A DNA stretch of 64,000 nucleotides from VFMC01 sp040398525 (GCA_040398525.1 JBBATY010000017.1:4445-68444), one strand, 5' to 3'; counted from the stretch's first letter, positions 42,627-53,662 are shown. Translations and numbers: made by a program. The notes: generated by a model not told the origin, from the sequence alone.

Positions 42627-43082
42627 TCAGGGAGCCAGCGCGCTGAGCGGTGCGACCGGGATGTTGCGCAGCACGCCGTAGACGACCACCGCGACGAGCA
42701 GCGCCCGCGCCCACGAGTCGGGCATCCGGTCGACCGGGCTGCGCACCTCGCGACCGAACGAGCGCAACGCCCACACGCCCCACGCGAGCACGATGCCCAC
42801 CAGGGCCAGCGGGGTGAACAGGTTGTAGCTGAGCGCTGCCGGGACATCGCCTCTGAACAGGGCGTGTGCGCCGCGGGTGAGCCCGCATCCCGGGCACCAC
42901 AGGCCGGTCGTGCGGTGGAACGCGCACGGCAGGAACCGGGCCCCCTCGGCGCTCGGGTCGTTCACGGCGACATGCACCGCAGCAGCGGCCAGGGCACAGC
43001 CGCAGGCCACGACCCCGGCGCGCATCCACCCGCTGGCGGGCAGGGTTCGACCGGGCTGGCCGTCGGGGCGGATCGCCTCCAC
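42627..43082 (-). CDS. DUF2752 membrane protein
   Basis: The 151-aa protein shows the DUF2752 motif CPGCGLTRGAHALFRGDVPAAL with an earlier CAFHRTTG, between hydrophobic segments (VVACGCALAAAAVHVAV and LFTPLALVGIVLAWGVWAL). DUF2752 proteins are small membrane proteins of unknown function with conserved CxxCG. The GTG at 43082 is used. It is convergent with the SGNH gene and divergent from the ABC-F gene. Confidence 0.8.
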   Translation of the reverse strand: MEAIRPDGQPGRTLPASGWMRAGVVACGCALAAAAVHVAVNDPSAEGARFLPCAFHRTTGLWCPGCGLTRGAHALFRGDVPAALSYNLFTPLALVGIVLAWGVWALRSFGREVRSPVDRMPDSWARALLVAVVVYGVLRNIPVAPLSALAP

Positions 43083-43165
43083 GTCTGGCGAGCCTACCGA
43101 GGCAATCCGGCGCGAGAACCGTCGGGCGGTTGTGGTGGGGCCGATCCGCCGCCACGCTGCATGGC

Positions 43166-44779
<1,614 letters not shown>

Positions 44780-44853
44780 CCGCTGCGTGCAGGCGCGTCG
44801 GGGCCAGGGCGCGGATGGGCTCCGCTGCTCAGCCGGTCACTGAGACCGAGTGT

Positions 44854-46173
44854 TCAATCGGGCGGCGCGATGCGGGTACCGTCGGCGTGCTCGGTGATCC
44901 AGATGCCGTCGTCGCGGAGGAAGGTTCGGGCACCTGCGTCGTAGCGCCAAGGGTTGTGGTGGTCGCAGGCCGGCCCACCGTTGGTGGCCGAGGTGGGGCC
45001 GCCCTGGCTGTGGGGGACGAGGTGGTCGCGTTGCGACGTGCTGGCGGGCGCAAGGCAGCCAGGGTGGGTGCACGTGGTGGACGTGAGCAACAGGGCGTCT
45101 GCCAGGGGACCGGTGAACAGGCGTTGCTTCGAGGTCATGGCCACGGCTCGGCCGGCGCCATCGGTGACGATGCAGCGCACGTGGTTGGTGAGGCTGGCCA
45201 GCACGACATCGCGTGGATGCACCTGGGTGCCGTCGACGGTGTGCGATCGTCCGCGTGTGGGGCCGAACGGATCGAGCTGCGGCGCCACACCCGGGATGCC
45301 GCTGATGCGGTCGAGCTGGTGGAGCCAGGTGGGCAGGTCGGCGACGATGTTCACCACGGTCGACACCCCGCCTGATGGGTTGCCGGCCGCGCTGGTCGAC
45401 GAGTTGCCGGAGACGAGTCGTTGCAGGGCGTCGTAGCGGCGCTGGGCAGTGGTGCGGGCGAGCAGGTCGTGGCACACGGCCTCGCCGAACTGCTGCTTCG
45501 CCGCCTGCCAGTCGTGTTCGAACTCGATGCGCTCGAGGCGTTGGAGCTCGGCCTGCCAGGCAGCCCCGTGGATGGCGGGCCCGACGATGGTGAGGCGGTA
45601 CTCGGTGTCGGTGAACACCAACGATGCATGTCGTCCGGCGGGGTTGGGCAGCGTGCCGTCTTGGTCCATCAGCAGCCGCCACGACCGGCAGTAGTGCTCG
45701 AAGTGGTGGTACGACATCTCGGTCGCGTAGTGCAGGAACGAGTCGATGTAGTCGGGGACGTGTCGCCCGACCCGCGGTGCGCTGAACAGTCGGCCGAGCA
45801 GATGGGCCTGCGCGACGCCCAGTCGGCCGGTGAGCAGCCGATCGACGAGTTCGGGAACCCGCTGTGCGAGCTTGGTGAGGCCGCGGCGGGCCCGTGCCTC
45901 GCCGGGCTCCCACCGCAGTTCGCCACGACCCCATGCGGCGACATCGGTATAGCCGTTGTCGCGATAGAGGCCGCCGCGGTCGATCTGGATGAGCGACTGG
46001 AGCAACAGCCCCTCGGCCCGCCGTCGGAGCAGTTCGTGGTGGCGGGCCAGATCGATCAGCACCTGATCGGCGCTGGCATCGGGACCGCCATGGGCATGGG
46101 CATGGGCATGGACATCGGTGTCGATGGCCGTGGACATGGCCGTGGACCTGACCGTGGACCTGACCGTGGACAT
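44854..46173 (-). CDS. DUF222 domain protein with HNH endonuclease domain
   Basis: The 439-aa protein is of the 13E12-like repeat family common in actinobacteria. The N-terminal DUF222 region is helical (RHHELLRRRAEGLLLQSL, RARRGLTKLAQRVPELVDRL). The C-terminal HNH motif reads CTHPGC...RDHLVPHSQGG...NGGPACDHHNPWR. It could act as a DNA nuclease linked to mobile DNA. The start ATG 46173 follows GGGGGGAA. The first 25 residues are repeats of STVRST and HAHAHAH, encoded by short tandem repeats at 46080-46172. Confidence 0.88.
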   Translation of the reverse strand: MSTVRSTVRSTAMSTAIDTDVHAHAHAHGGPDASADQVLIDLARHHELLRRRAEGLLLQSLIQIDRGGLYRDNGYTDVAAWGRGELRWEPGEARARRGLTKLAQRVPELVDRLLTGRLGVAQAHLLGRLFSAPRVGRHVPDYIDSFLHYATEMSYHHFEHYCRSWRLLMDQDGTLPNPAGRHASLVFTDTEYRLTIVGPAIHGAAWQAELQRLERIEFEHDWQAAKQQFGEAVCHDLLARTTAQRRYDALQRLVSGNSSTSAAGNPSGGVSTVVNIVADLPTWLHQLDRISGIPGVAPQLDPFGPTRGRSHTVDGTQVHPRDVVLASLTNHVRCIVTDGAGRAVAMTSKQRLFTGPLADALLLTSTTCTHPGCLAPASTSQRDHLVPHSQGGPTSATNGGPACDHHNPWRYDAGARTFLRDDGIWITEHADGTRIAPPD

Positions 46174-46236
46174 GCGTTCCCCCCTTCCGCACCGGGGCGT
46201 GGCCTTCGGCGCGGTGGTCGTGTTCGTGTGCTCGAG

Positions 46237-46251
46237 GGGTCGCAACGACCC
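46237..46251. promoter_or_regulatory. Inverted repeat upstream of DUF222-HNH gene
   Basis: GGGTCG-CAA-CGACCC is a perfect inverted repeat in the 140-bp gap (46174-46313) before the scaffold gap. It is a possible operator or stem; no other feature is seen in that gap. Confidence 0.3.
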
Positions 46252-46313
46252 GATACGAGTGGCGCCGGGGGAAGTCAGCACCGCTCTCGCCAGTGTGCAC
46301 GAGGGGTGTGACA

Positions 46314-46413
46314 NNNNNNNNNNNNNNNNNNNNNNNNNNNNNNNNNNNNNNNNNNNNNNNNNNNNNNNNNNNNNNNNNNNNNNNNNNNNNNNNNNNNNNN
46401 NNNNNNNNNNNNN
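46314..46413. other. Scaffold gap (100 N)
   Basis: 100 undetermined bases; true length unknown. The 5' end of the downstream LLM gene is lost here. Confidence 0.99.
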
Positions 46414-47109
46414 CAGCAGGCACTCACCGTGCAGGCGGCGACGGCCCGCAACGGCCAGCCCGGCCGGCTGGCGTTGGGCATCGGCCTGTCGCACCAGATC
46501 GTGGTCGAGATGATGTGGGGGATGTCGTTCGACAAGCCGGTGCGCCATCTGCGCGAGTACCTGTCGGTGATGATGCCGCTGCTCGAGGGCAAGCCGGTGG
46601 GCTTCCAGGGCGAGGAGTTCCGTGTGCAGGGCGCCGTCAACGTCAACGGCGGCTCGCGCCCGTCGGTGCTCGTCGCTGCGCTCGGCACGCAGATGCTGCG
46701 TGTCACCGGCACCCTGGCCGACGGCACCTCCACCTGGTGCACCGGCCCGCGCACGCTGGCCGACCACACCATCCCCACGCTGCGCCAGGCCGCGGCCGAC
46801 GCGGGCCGGCCCGAGCCACGCGTCGTGGCCGGCGTGCCGGTGTGCGTCACCGACGACGTCGACGCCGCCCGGGTGCGTGCCTCGCAGGTCTTCGCCGTCT
46901 ACAACACCCTGCCGAGCTACAAGGCGATGATGGAGAAAGAAGGCGTCGGCGGCCCCGCCGACCTGGCCATCGTCGGCACCGAGGCCGAGGTCGCCGACCA
47001 GCTGCGCGAGGTCGGCTCGATCGGTGTGACCGATCTCAACGCCGCCGTGTTCCCGGGCAACCCCGACGAAGCGGCGCGCACCCGCGCCGTGCTGCGCGAC
47101 CTCGTCTGA
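46414..47109 (+). CDS. LLM-class F420-dependent oxidoreductase, 5' end in gap
   Basis: The last 231 residues of a luciferase-like protein are visible, with LALGIGLSHQIVVEMMWG, then HLREYLSVMMPLLEGK and PSVLVAALGTQMLRVTG. The family is the MSMEG_4879-type of F420-linked enzymes (recalled). The substrate is unknown. The frame enters from the gap at 46414, so the start, and about 60-80 residues, are missing. It is followed 35 bp later by an enoyl-CoA hydratase gene, on the same strand. Confidence 0.85.
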   Translation, partial: QQALTVQAATARNGQPGRLALGIGLSHQIVVEMMWGMSFDKPVRHLREYLSVMMPLLEGKPVGFQGEEFRVQGAVNVNGGSRPSVLVAALGTQMLRVTGTLADGTSTWCTGPRTLADHTIPTLRQAAADAGRPEPRVVAGVPVCVTDDVDAARVRASQVFAVYNTLPSYKAMMEKEGVGGPADLAIVGTEAEVADQLREVGSIGVTDLNAAVFPGNPDEAARTRAVLRDLV

Positions 47110-47144
47110 CCCGCTGGGTCGCCCGGGCGTCGTACTGTGACGCC

Positions 47145-47969
47145 ATGAGCTACGAGGGATACCGCGCCGTCTCGGTGGCGCTCGACAACGGGGTGGCCAC
47201 GGTCACCATCGACAACGGGCCGATCAACCTGTTCGACGGCGCCCTCTACCCGGACATGGTTCGACTGGCCGGCGAGCTCGCTGCCGACGACGAGGTGCGG
47301 GTGGTGGTGCTGCAGTCGGCCAACCCGGACTTCTTCATCGCCCACTTCGACGTGTCGCTCATCGTGCACATCCCCACCGGGATGGCCATGCCCACCGAGC
47401 TGAACGACTTCCACTCGATGTGCGAGGCGTTCCGCACGATGCCGAAGGCGACCATCGCCGTGATCGAGGGCCGGGTGGGTGGTGGTGGCAGCGAGTTGGC
47501 GCTCAGCTGCGACATGCGCTTCGCCGCGATCGGGCGCGCGGTGTTCAACCAGCCCGAAGTGGCGCTCGGCATCCTGCCGGGTGGCAGCGGCACGGCCCGG
47601 CTGCCACGCCTCGTCGGCCGCTCGCGTGCGCTCGAGGTGATCCTCGGCTGCGACGACATCGACGCCGAGACCGCCGAGCGCTGGGGATGGGTGAACCGGG
47701 CGCTGCCACCCGACGAGGTGCGGCCCTTCGCCCAGCGTCTGGCGCGACGCATCGCCGGTTTCCCGCCACATGCGGTGGTGGCGGCCAAGGCCAGTGTGCT
47801 GCGCGCCGAGAAAGAGGTGGTGCCCGACCTGCTGGCCGAGGCCTACGCCTTCAACCAGACGCTTGCCCCCAGCGCGACCCGCCACGCCCTGCAGGCCTTC
47901 CTCGATCGTGGGGGCCAGACGGTCGAAGGCGAGTCGCGTCTCGGCGAACTGGCCACCGAGCTGGGTTGA
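47145..47969 (+). CDS. Enoyl-CoA hydratase/isomerase-family protein
   Basis: This 274-aa crotonase-fold protein has the oxyanion-hole pattern EGRVGGGGSELALSCDMRFAA and later NQPEVALGILPGGSGTARLP. The first catalytic Glu is present in the NQPEVALG region, and the second conserved Glu position reads PGGSG, so hydratase activity is plausible but an isomerase or other crotonase chemistry is not excluded. It hydrates or isomerises CoA thioesters in beta-oxidation. ATG 47145. It may share a transcript with the partial LLM gene. Confidence 0.88.
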   Translation: MSYEGYRAVSVALDNGVATVTIDNGPINLFDGALYPDMVRLAGELAADDEVRVVVLQSANPDFFIAHFDVSLIVHIPTGMAMPTELNDFHSMCEAFRTMPKATIAVIEGRVGGGGSELALSCDMRFAAIGRAVFNQPEVALGILPGGSGTARLPRLVGRSRALEVILGCDDIDAETAERWGWVNRALPPDEVRPFAQRLARRIAGFPPHAVVAAKASVLRAEKEVVPDLLAEAYAFNQTLAPSATRHALQAFLDRGGQTVEGESRLGELATELG

Positions 47970-47990
47970 GCCGGCCCGGACCGAGGCCGG

Positions 47991-49655
47991 TCAGCCGAGG
48001 CTGACCGGTGTGCCGCCGTAGGGCTTGTTCACCAGGTCGAAGAAGTCGTTGCCCTTGTCGTCGACCACGATGAACGCCGGGAAGTTCTCGACCTCGATCT
48101 TCCAGACGGCCTCCATGCCGAGCTCGGGGTACTCGAGCACCTCGACCTTGGTGATGCAGTCCTGCGCGAGGCGCGCCGCCGGGCCGCCGATCGAGCCGAG
48201 GTAGAACCCGCCGTAGGTCTTGCACGCATCGGTGACCTGCCGCGAGCGGTTGCCCTTGGCCAGCATCACGAAGCTGCCGCCGGCCGCCTGGAACTCGGCG
48301 ACGTAGCTGTCCATCCGCCCGGCCGTGGTGGGCCCGAACGAGCCGCTCGCCATGCCTTCGGGGGTCTTGGCCGGCCCGGCGTAGTAGACGCAGTAGTCCT
48401 TCAGGTACTGCGGCAGGCCCAGGCCGGCGTCGAGGCGCTCCTTGATCTTGGCGTGGGCGATGTCGCGGGCCACCACCATCGGACCGGTCAGCATCACGCG
48501 GGTCTTCACCGGGTAGGTGCTGAGCGTCTCGCGGATCTCGCTCATCGGGCGGGTGAGGTCGATCTGCACGACCGGGGTGCTCTCGCCGAGGTGCTCGTCG
48601 GTGACCTCGGGCAGGAAGCGCGCCGGGTCCTGTTCGAGCTGCTCGAGGAAGATGCCGTCGCGGGTGATCTTGCCCAGTGCCTGGCGGTCGGCCGAGCAGC
48701 TGACGGCCATCGCCACCGGGCAGCTCGCCCCGTGGCGCGGCAGGCGGATGACGCGCACGTCGTGGCAGAAGTACTTGCCACCGAACTGCGCGCCGATGCC
48801 GGTCTGTTGGGCGAGGGTGAGCACCTTGGCCTCGAGCTCGATGTCGCGGAAGCCGTGGCCGGCGGCGCTGCCTGCCGTCGGCAGGCTGTCGAGATAGCGG
48901 GTGCTGGCCAGCTTGGCGGTCTCGACCGCGTGCTCGGCCGATGTGCCGCCGATGACCACGGCGAGGTGGTACGGCGGGCACGCGGCGGTGCCGAGGGTCT
49001 TCATCTTCTCGAACAGCCAGGGCAGCAGCGCTCGCTCGTTGAGCAGCGCCTTGGTCTCCTGGAACAGGTAGCTCTTGTTCGCGCTGCCGCCACCTTTGGC
49101 CATGAACAGGAACTTGTAGGCCTCGCCGTCGACTGCGGCGATCTTGATCTCGGCGGGCAGGTTGTTGCCGGTGTTCTTCTCGTCGTACATCGTCAGCGGC
49201 GCGAGCTGGCTGTAGCGCAGGTTCGACGTGAGGTAGGTGTTGAACACACCGCGAGCGATGGCCTCCTCGTCGCCGCCCCCGGTGAACACCATCTGGCCCT
49301 TCTTGGCCTTGACGATGGCGGTGCCGGTGTCCTGGCACATCGGCAGCACGCCACCCGCCGCGATGTTCGCGTTCTGCAGCAGGTCCATCGCGACGAACCG
49401 GTCGTTGTCGCTGGCCTCGGGGTCGTCGAGGATGTTGCGCAGCTGCTGCAGGTGGCCGGGCCGCAGCAGGTGGGCGATGTCGCGCATCGCGTGCTCGGTG
49501 ATCAGGGTGAGCGCCTCCGGCTCGACGTGCAGGAACGTGCCGAGCGGGGTGTCGACCGTGCGCACATGGTCGCTGGTGAGCAACCGATACGGCGTGGTGT
49601 CCGGGCCGAGGGGGAGGAGTTCGGTGAAGTCGAAACCGAGAGGGGACGAGCTCAT
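47991..49655 (-). CDS. fum: Class I fumarate hydratase (4Fe-4S)
   Basis: The 554-aa single-chain fumarase has the alpha and beta parts fused. Cysteines for the [4Fe-4S] cluster are in LPMCQDTG (about residue 106), TAACPPYHLAVVIGG (about 225) and SCPVAMAVSCSAD (about 317). The C-terminal Fumerase_C part has LTGPMVVARDIAHAKI and ASGSFGPTTAGRMD. It hydrates fumarate to malate in the TCA cycle. The ATG at 49655 fits the family. The gene is convergent with the enoyl-CoA hydratase, and the hrpB gene lies upstream on the same strand with 33 bp between. Confidence 0.95.
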   Translation of the reverse strand: MSSSPLGFDFTELLPLGPDTTPYRLLTSDHVRTVDTPLGTFLHVEPEALTLITEHAMRDIAHLLRPGHLQQLRNILDDPEASDNDRFVAMDLLQNANIAAGGVLPMCQDTGTAIVKAKKGQMVFTGGGDEEAIARGVFNTYLTSNLRYSQLAPLTMYDEKNTGNNLPAEIKIAAVDGEAYKFLFMAKGGGSANKSYLFQETKALLNERALLPWLFEKMKTLGTAACPPYHLAVVIGGTSAEHAVETAKLASTRYLDSLPTAGSAAGHGFRDIELEAKVLTLAQQTGIGAQFGGKYFCHDVRVIRLPRHGASCPVAMAVSCSADRQALGKITRDGIFLEQLEQDPARFLPEVTDEHLGESTPVVQIDLTRPMSEIRETLSTYPVKTRVMLTGPMVVARDIAHAKIKERLDAGLGLPQYLKDYCVYYAGPAKTPEGMASGSFGPTTAGRMDSYVAEFQAAGGSFVMLAKGNRSRQVTDACKTYGGFYLGSIGGPAARLAQDCITKVEVLEYPELGMEAVWKIEVENFPAFIVVDDKGNDFFDLVNKPYGGTPVSLG

Positions 49656-49688
49656 GACCTCACACTACGGCCGTGCCTGCGCAGGTAC

Positions 49689-52202
49689 CTAGCGGTCCTT
49701 CAGCCGTTTCGGCGGTGCCGCTGCAGGGTCGACGGGCCACTGGTGCTTCGGGTAGCGCCCGGCCATCTCCTTGCGCACCTCGGCCCACGACCCGGCCCAG
49801 AACGACGGCAGGTCGGCGGTGACCTGGATCGGTCGGTCGGCCGGCGACAGCAGCTCGAGGGTGAGCGGCACCCGGCCACCGATGACCGTCGGGTGGGTGC
49901 GGGTCCCGAACAGGTCCTGCACCCGCACCGACACGGTCGGGTGGTCGCGCGTGTAGTCGATCGGCGCCGTCCGCCCGGCCGGGGTGTCGAGCAGCGCCGG
50001 GGTCAGCTCGGCCAGGGCGGTCTGCTGGTCCCACGAGAGCTGGTTCACCAGCAGCATCCCCAGGTCGAGCTGGTCGAGGTCGGCCCGGCTGGTGGCGTGC
50101 TGCAGGTAGGGCGTCAGCCAGTCGTCGAGTGCGGCGAGCAGCGAGGCGTCGCTCCAGTCGGGCCAGGCATCGTCGGGGAACGTCGCGCGCAGCAGCGCGA
50201 TGCGGGCGCGCAGGTTGGCCCCCGACCCCAGGTCGAGCACGCCCAGGCGTGTCGCGCGCACCCGCTCGACCAGGGCGTCGGCCGTCGGCGCGCCGGGCTC
50301 GGGGGTGCGCACCGTGTCGGCGAGCACCATGTTGCCGAGCCTGGTCTCGAGACGTTCGACGAGGTCGTTGCGCTGCTTGTCCCACAGCAGCGTGCGACGC
50401 CGTTCGACCTGCGCGGCCAGGGCGTGCTCGAGCTCGGCCGCGTCGAGGCCGGCGGCCAGACGGACCCGTGCGCTGGTGCGGTTGCCGTCGAGGTCGGCGG
50501 CGACCACGAACGGCTCACCGGCCAGTGGGTCGTCCTTGGCCACCCACGCCCCGCCACCGGTGCGCAGCTGGAACTGGCCGCGCTGGCTGCGCCGCACGGC
50601 CACCCGGTCGGGGAACGCACGGGCGAGCACCGCACCGGAACGGGCGGCGTCGATCCGGTCGAGGTCGAACGCCACCCGGGCGCGCCGGGCGATGTCGTGG
50701 GCCCGCTCGCGGACCTGGTCGAGCGCCCGACGGTCGGCTCGGTCGTCGGTGAGCTCGCGAGCCACGAGCCGCACGCGCAGCCCTACGTCGGCGGGCAGCT
50801 CGTCGGCTCGACCACGCAGCACATCGCGCTCGTCGACCAGCGCGGCGAGCACACAGGCCAGTGGCTGGTCGTCGGGCGCAGCGTCGACCACCATGCGCGC
50901 CAGGCGCGGGTGCACCGGCAGGGCGAGCATCGCCCGACCGGTGTCGGTGGGCCGTCCGTTGCCGTCGAGCGCACCGAGGTCGACAAGCAACTGGCGCGCG
51001 GTCTGCAGGGCCTTCGTCGGTGGGCGGTCGAGGAAGGCGAGGTCGTCGATCGGCGTGCTCCAGGCTGCGAGTTCGAGCACCAGGCCGGCGAGGTCGACCT
51101 GGGTGATCTCGGCCGGCAGGTGGGCCAGGCGGGTCGACTGCTCGAGCTTGCTCCACAGGCGGTAGCAGACACCCGGCTCGGTGCGGCCCGCTCGACCGGC
51201 GCGCTGATCGGCCGAGGCCCTGCTGGTGGCGACCGTGGTGAGCCGGGTCATGCCGGTCCGTGGGTCGAAGCGCGGCACGCGGGCCTGGCCGGCGTCGACC
51301 ACCACGCGCACACCGTCGACGGTGAGCGACGATTCGGCGATGTCGGTGCTGAGCACCACCCGGCGGCGGCCGGGCGGTGACGGGGCGAGCGCTCGGTCCT
51401 GGTCGGCGAGGGTGAGGGCCCCGGCGAGTGGGTGGATGTCGACGTCTGCCGGCACGCGGTCGGCGAGCAGCCGCTCCACACGACGGATCTCGCCGATGCC
51501 GGGCAGGAACACGAGCACGGCGCCGGGCTCGTCGCGCAGCGCGACCAGCACGGCATCGGCCACGGACTGGTCGAGGCGGGCGCCCTTGGCGGGTGGCAAC
51601 GAGCGGATGTCGACGGGGAACTGGCGACCCGCGCTCGCCACGACGGGGGCCACCCCGGTTCCGTCCGGCCCGGTGCCCAGCAGCGCTGCGAGGCGTGCCG
51701 TGTCGGGCGTGGCCGACATCGCCACCACGGCGAGATCGGGGCGCAGATGGGTGCGGGCGTCGAGGGCGAGGGCCAGGCCGAGGTCGGTGGGCAGGTTGCG
51801 CTCGTGCACCTCGTCGAAGATCACCACCGCCACACCGGGCAGCTCGGGGTCGTGCTGCAGACGACGGGTGAGCACCCCTTCGGTCACCACCTCGATGCGC
51901 GTGGTCGGGCCGATGCGCCGCTCGTCACGGGTCTGGTAGCCGACGATGCCACCCACCTCGTCGCCGAGCAGGGCTGCCATCCGCCGCGCCGCGGCTCGGG
52001 TCGCGAGCCGTCTCGGTTCGAGCACCACGATGCGCCCGCCGGCCAGCCACGGCTGGTCGAGCAGCCACAGCGGCACCACGGTGGTCTTGCCGGCACCCGG
52101 TGGCGCGACGAGCACCGCGGTGCGAGTGCGCGCCAGGGCGTCGCCGAGCTCGGCGAGCACACCCACCACGGGCAGGTCGGCGACGGATGCGGGGACCGGC
52201 AT
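49689..52202 (-). CDS. hrpB: ATP-dependent helicase HrpB
   Basis: The 837-aa DExH helicase is of HrpB length. Walker A APPGAGKTTVVP is at about residues 33-44, the DEVH box in VIFDEVHERNLPTD, SAT in VAMSATPDTARL, and motif VI in DQRAGRAGRTEPGVCYRLW. The C-terminal HrpB_C domain is present (from ARAFPDRVAVRRSQRGQF onwards). HrpB is a DEAH-like ATPase of unclear substrate. It is the second such helicase in the window besides HrpA. Its start follows the thioredoxin-like gene by 15 bp. Confidence 0.94.
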   Translation of the reverse strand: MPVPASVADLPVVGVLAELGDALARTRTAVLVAPPGAGKTTVVPLWLLDQPWLAGGRIVVLEPRRLATRAAARRMAALLGDEVGGIVGYQTRDERRIGPTTRIEVVTEGVLTRRLQHDPELPGVAVVIFDEVHERNLPTDLGLALALDARTHLRPDLAVVAMSATPDTARLAALLGTGPDGTGVAPVVASAGRQFPVDIRSLPPAKGARLDQSVADAVLVALRDEPGAVLVFLPGIGEIRRVERLLADRVPADVDIHPLAGALTLADQDRALAPSPPGRRRVVLSTDIAESSLTVDGVRVVVDAGQARVPRFDPRTGMTRLTTVATSRASADQRAGRAGRTEPGVCYRLWSKLEQSTRLAHLPAEITQVDLAGLVLELAAWSTPIDDLAFLDRPPTKALQTARQLLVDLGALDGNGRPTDTGRAMLALPVHPRLARMVVDAAPDDQPLACVLAALVDERDVLRGRADELPADVGLRVRLVARELTDDRADRRALDQVRERAHDIARRARVAFDLDRIDAARSGAVLARAFPDRVAVRRSQRGQFQLRTGGGAWVAKDDPLAGEPFVVAADLDGNRTSARVRLAAGLDAAELEHALAAQVERRRTLLWDKQRNDLVERLETRLGNMVLADTVRTPEPGAPTADALVERVRATRLGVLDLGSGANLRARIALLRATFPDDAWPDWSDASLLAALDDWLTPYLQHATSRADLDQLDLGMLLVNQLSWDQQTALAELTPALLDTPAGRTAPIDYTRDHPTVSVRVQDLFGTRTHPTVIGGRVPLTLELLSPADRPIQVTADLPSFWAGSWAEVRKEMAGRYPKHQWPVDPAAAPPKRLKDR

Positions 52203-52217
52203 CGGGGGCCGGCGCGG

Positions 52218-52709
52218 TCAGCTCGCCAGGGCGGGGGTGCCGTGGAACGGGCTCGGGTCGCCGGCGACCGGCATGTTCGGCCGCTTCCAGGCGCAGGTGG
52301 TGGCGATCTCGTCGGCGACGGCGCGCCACTCGAGCGCGTTCCAGCCCTCGGCGGCCGCCGGCACCGTGCCGTCGGTGCGCAGGAACACGAACGCCGGCAG
52401 CTCCTTCAGCCCGAGCTGCTTCACGAACACCCGGTCGGGGTCGACGAGCACCATGAACTCTTCGGTGAGCGGCCCGAGGAAGTTGCGAGCCTCGTCACGC
52501 GAGCAGGTGAGCACGAAGGTGGTGCGGGCGTCGGAGCCCGAGAACGCGGCCAGGATGCGCGACGCCGTCTTCAGGATCCATGCGCTCTCGTTGGTGTACG
52601 GGTCGAGCACCACACAGGCGTAGTGGAAGGTGGTGAGCCACTCCTCGATCGGGCGCGAGTCGCCGTCGAGCGAGGTGAGCACGGTGTCTGGCGAGGGGTT
52701 GGTGGCCAC
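52218..52709 (-). CDS. Thioredoxin-fold-like small protein
   Basis: The 163-aa protein has a strand-helix pattern YACVVLDPYTNESAWILKT and FMVLVDPDRVFVKQLGLKEL, then PAFVFLRTDGTVPAAAEGW, with the cis-Pro preceding a strand as in thioredoxin folds. No CxxC active site is present, although single cysteines are (TCSRDE, TTCAW). GTG 52709 is the likely start; the frame runs open further upstream. It sits just upstream of hrpB, with which it may be cotranscribed. Confidence 0.7.
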   Translation of the reverse strand: MATNPSPDTVLTSLDGDSRPIEEWLTTFHYACVVLDPYTNESAWILKTASRILAAFSGSDARTTFVLTCSRDEARNFLGPLTEEFMVLVDPDRVFVKQLGLKELPAFVFLRTDGTVPAAAEGWNALEWRAVADEIATTCAWKRPNMPVAGDPSPFHGTPALAS

Positions 52710-52801
52710 GGCATGCAAGGTTAGCGACCCGGCCGGTGTCGACCCCAAGCACAGCGGGCTCCGAGGTGCGCTGTCGACGACTCCCAGGTAGGTTCCAGCC
52801 G

Positions 52802-53608
52802 ATGCACCCCATGGAGCGCCTGCGCTACATCGCCCGCGCATCGGGCGCCGACCAGCGGTTGCTGGTGCGCGAGATGGCCGATGCGGTGCGTGGCTTGCGC
52901 GGCGATCCGGCGGGGCTGGTGGTCACTTGTCGGCGCGTCGTCGAGCGCCATCCCACGTCGGGTGCGCTGTGGTGGTGGTGCGCATCGGTGCTCGCTGCCG
53001 GCGAGCCGTTCCGGGTGGCGAGCGACCTTGCCGCCGAGGTCGAGCACGATCCGACACCCGACCACCTCTACGACGTGCTGCCCGACGAGGCCACGGTGTG
53101 CGTGGTCGGCTGGCCCGACCTGGTGGGCGACGCGGTCATGCGCCGCGGCGACGTGCGCGTGCTGGCCGTCGATGCCGACGACGAGGGGTCGTCGTTCGTG
53201 CGGCGACTGCACCGCGCCGACGTGGAGGCCGAGGTCGTGCCGTCTGCCGGGCTGTCGGCGGCTGTGCTGGCAGCCGACGTGGTGCTGGTCGAAGCCCTCG
53301 CCTGCGGGGCCGGCGAGGTGCTCGCCGCAACCGGCTCGCGCTCGGTCGCCTCGGTGGCCTACTGCAGCGAGGTGCCGCTGTGGCTGGTCGCCGGCCGCGG
53401 CCGGCGGCTGCCCGACGCGATGTTCGTCGAGATGCGTCGCCGGATCGACGAGGGCGCTCGTGGTTGGGTGGCTCCCGCCGAGGCCGTGCCGGCAGCGCTG
53501 TTCGGCACGCTGGTCGGCCCCGACGGCCTGAGTGTCGACGCCGGCCCGGGGGAGTGGGCGCCCGAGTGCCCGCTCGCCCCCGAGCTGCTGCGCCCCAGCC
53601 CTATCTGA
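52802..53608 (+). CDS. eIF2B/MtnA-like protein
   Basis: The 268-aa protein starts with a helical N-terminal part (ERLRYIARASGADQRLLVRE). The C-terminal half has a Rossmann-like core of strands: LAADVVLVEALACGAGEV, ATGSRSVASVAYCSEVPLWL and AGRGRRLPDAM. This order resembles the eIF2B alpha/beta/delta, ribose-1,5-bisphosphate isomerase and MtnA group. The MtnA catalytic cysteine and aspartate are not evident. It could be a sugar-phosphate isomerase relative or binding protein. It is divergent from the thioredoxin-like gene; I am unsure of its substrate. Confidence 0.6.
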   Translation: MHPMERLRYIARASGADQRLLVREMADAVRGLRGDPAGLVVTCRRVVERHPTSGALWWWCASVLAAGEPFRVASDLAAEVEHDPTPDHLYDVLPDEATVCVVGWPDLVGDAVMRRGDVRVLAVDADDEGSSFVRRLHRADVEAEVVPSAGLSAAVLAADVVLVEALACGAGEVLAATGSRSVASVAYCSEVPLWLVAGRGRRLPDAMFVEMRRRIDEGARGWVAPAEAVPAALFGTLVGPDGLSVDAGPGEWAPECPLAPELLRPSPI

Positions 53609-53644
53609 CCCGGCTGCTGCCGGACATCTGCTCGGCCCAACATT

Positions 53645-53662
53645 TTCCGCATGTGCGCGGAA
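53645..53662. promoter_or_regulatory. Inverted repeat before secreted PT-repeat gene
   Basis: TTCCGC (53645-53650) and GCGGAA (53657-53662) form a perfect inverted repeat 74 bp before the ATG. A further CGTGGA/TCCACG pair lies nearer the gene. It may be a terminator of the eIF2B-like gene or an operator. Confidence 0.35.

Noticed and set aside
48453..51380. 975-codon plus-strand open frame
   Set aside because: It lies opposite fumarase and hrpB, which have all their catalytic motifs. The translation is repetitive Val/Gly/His without any motif.
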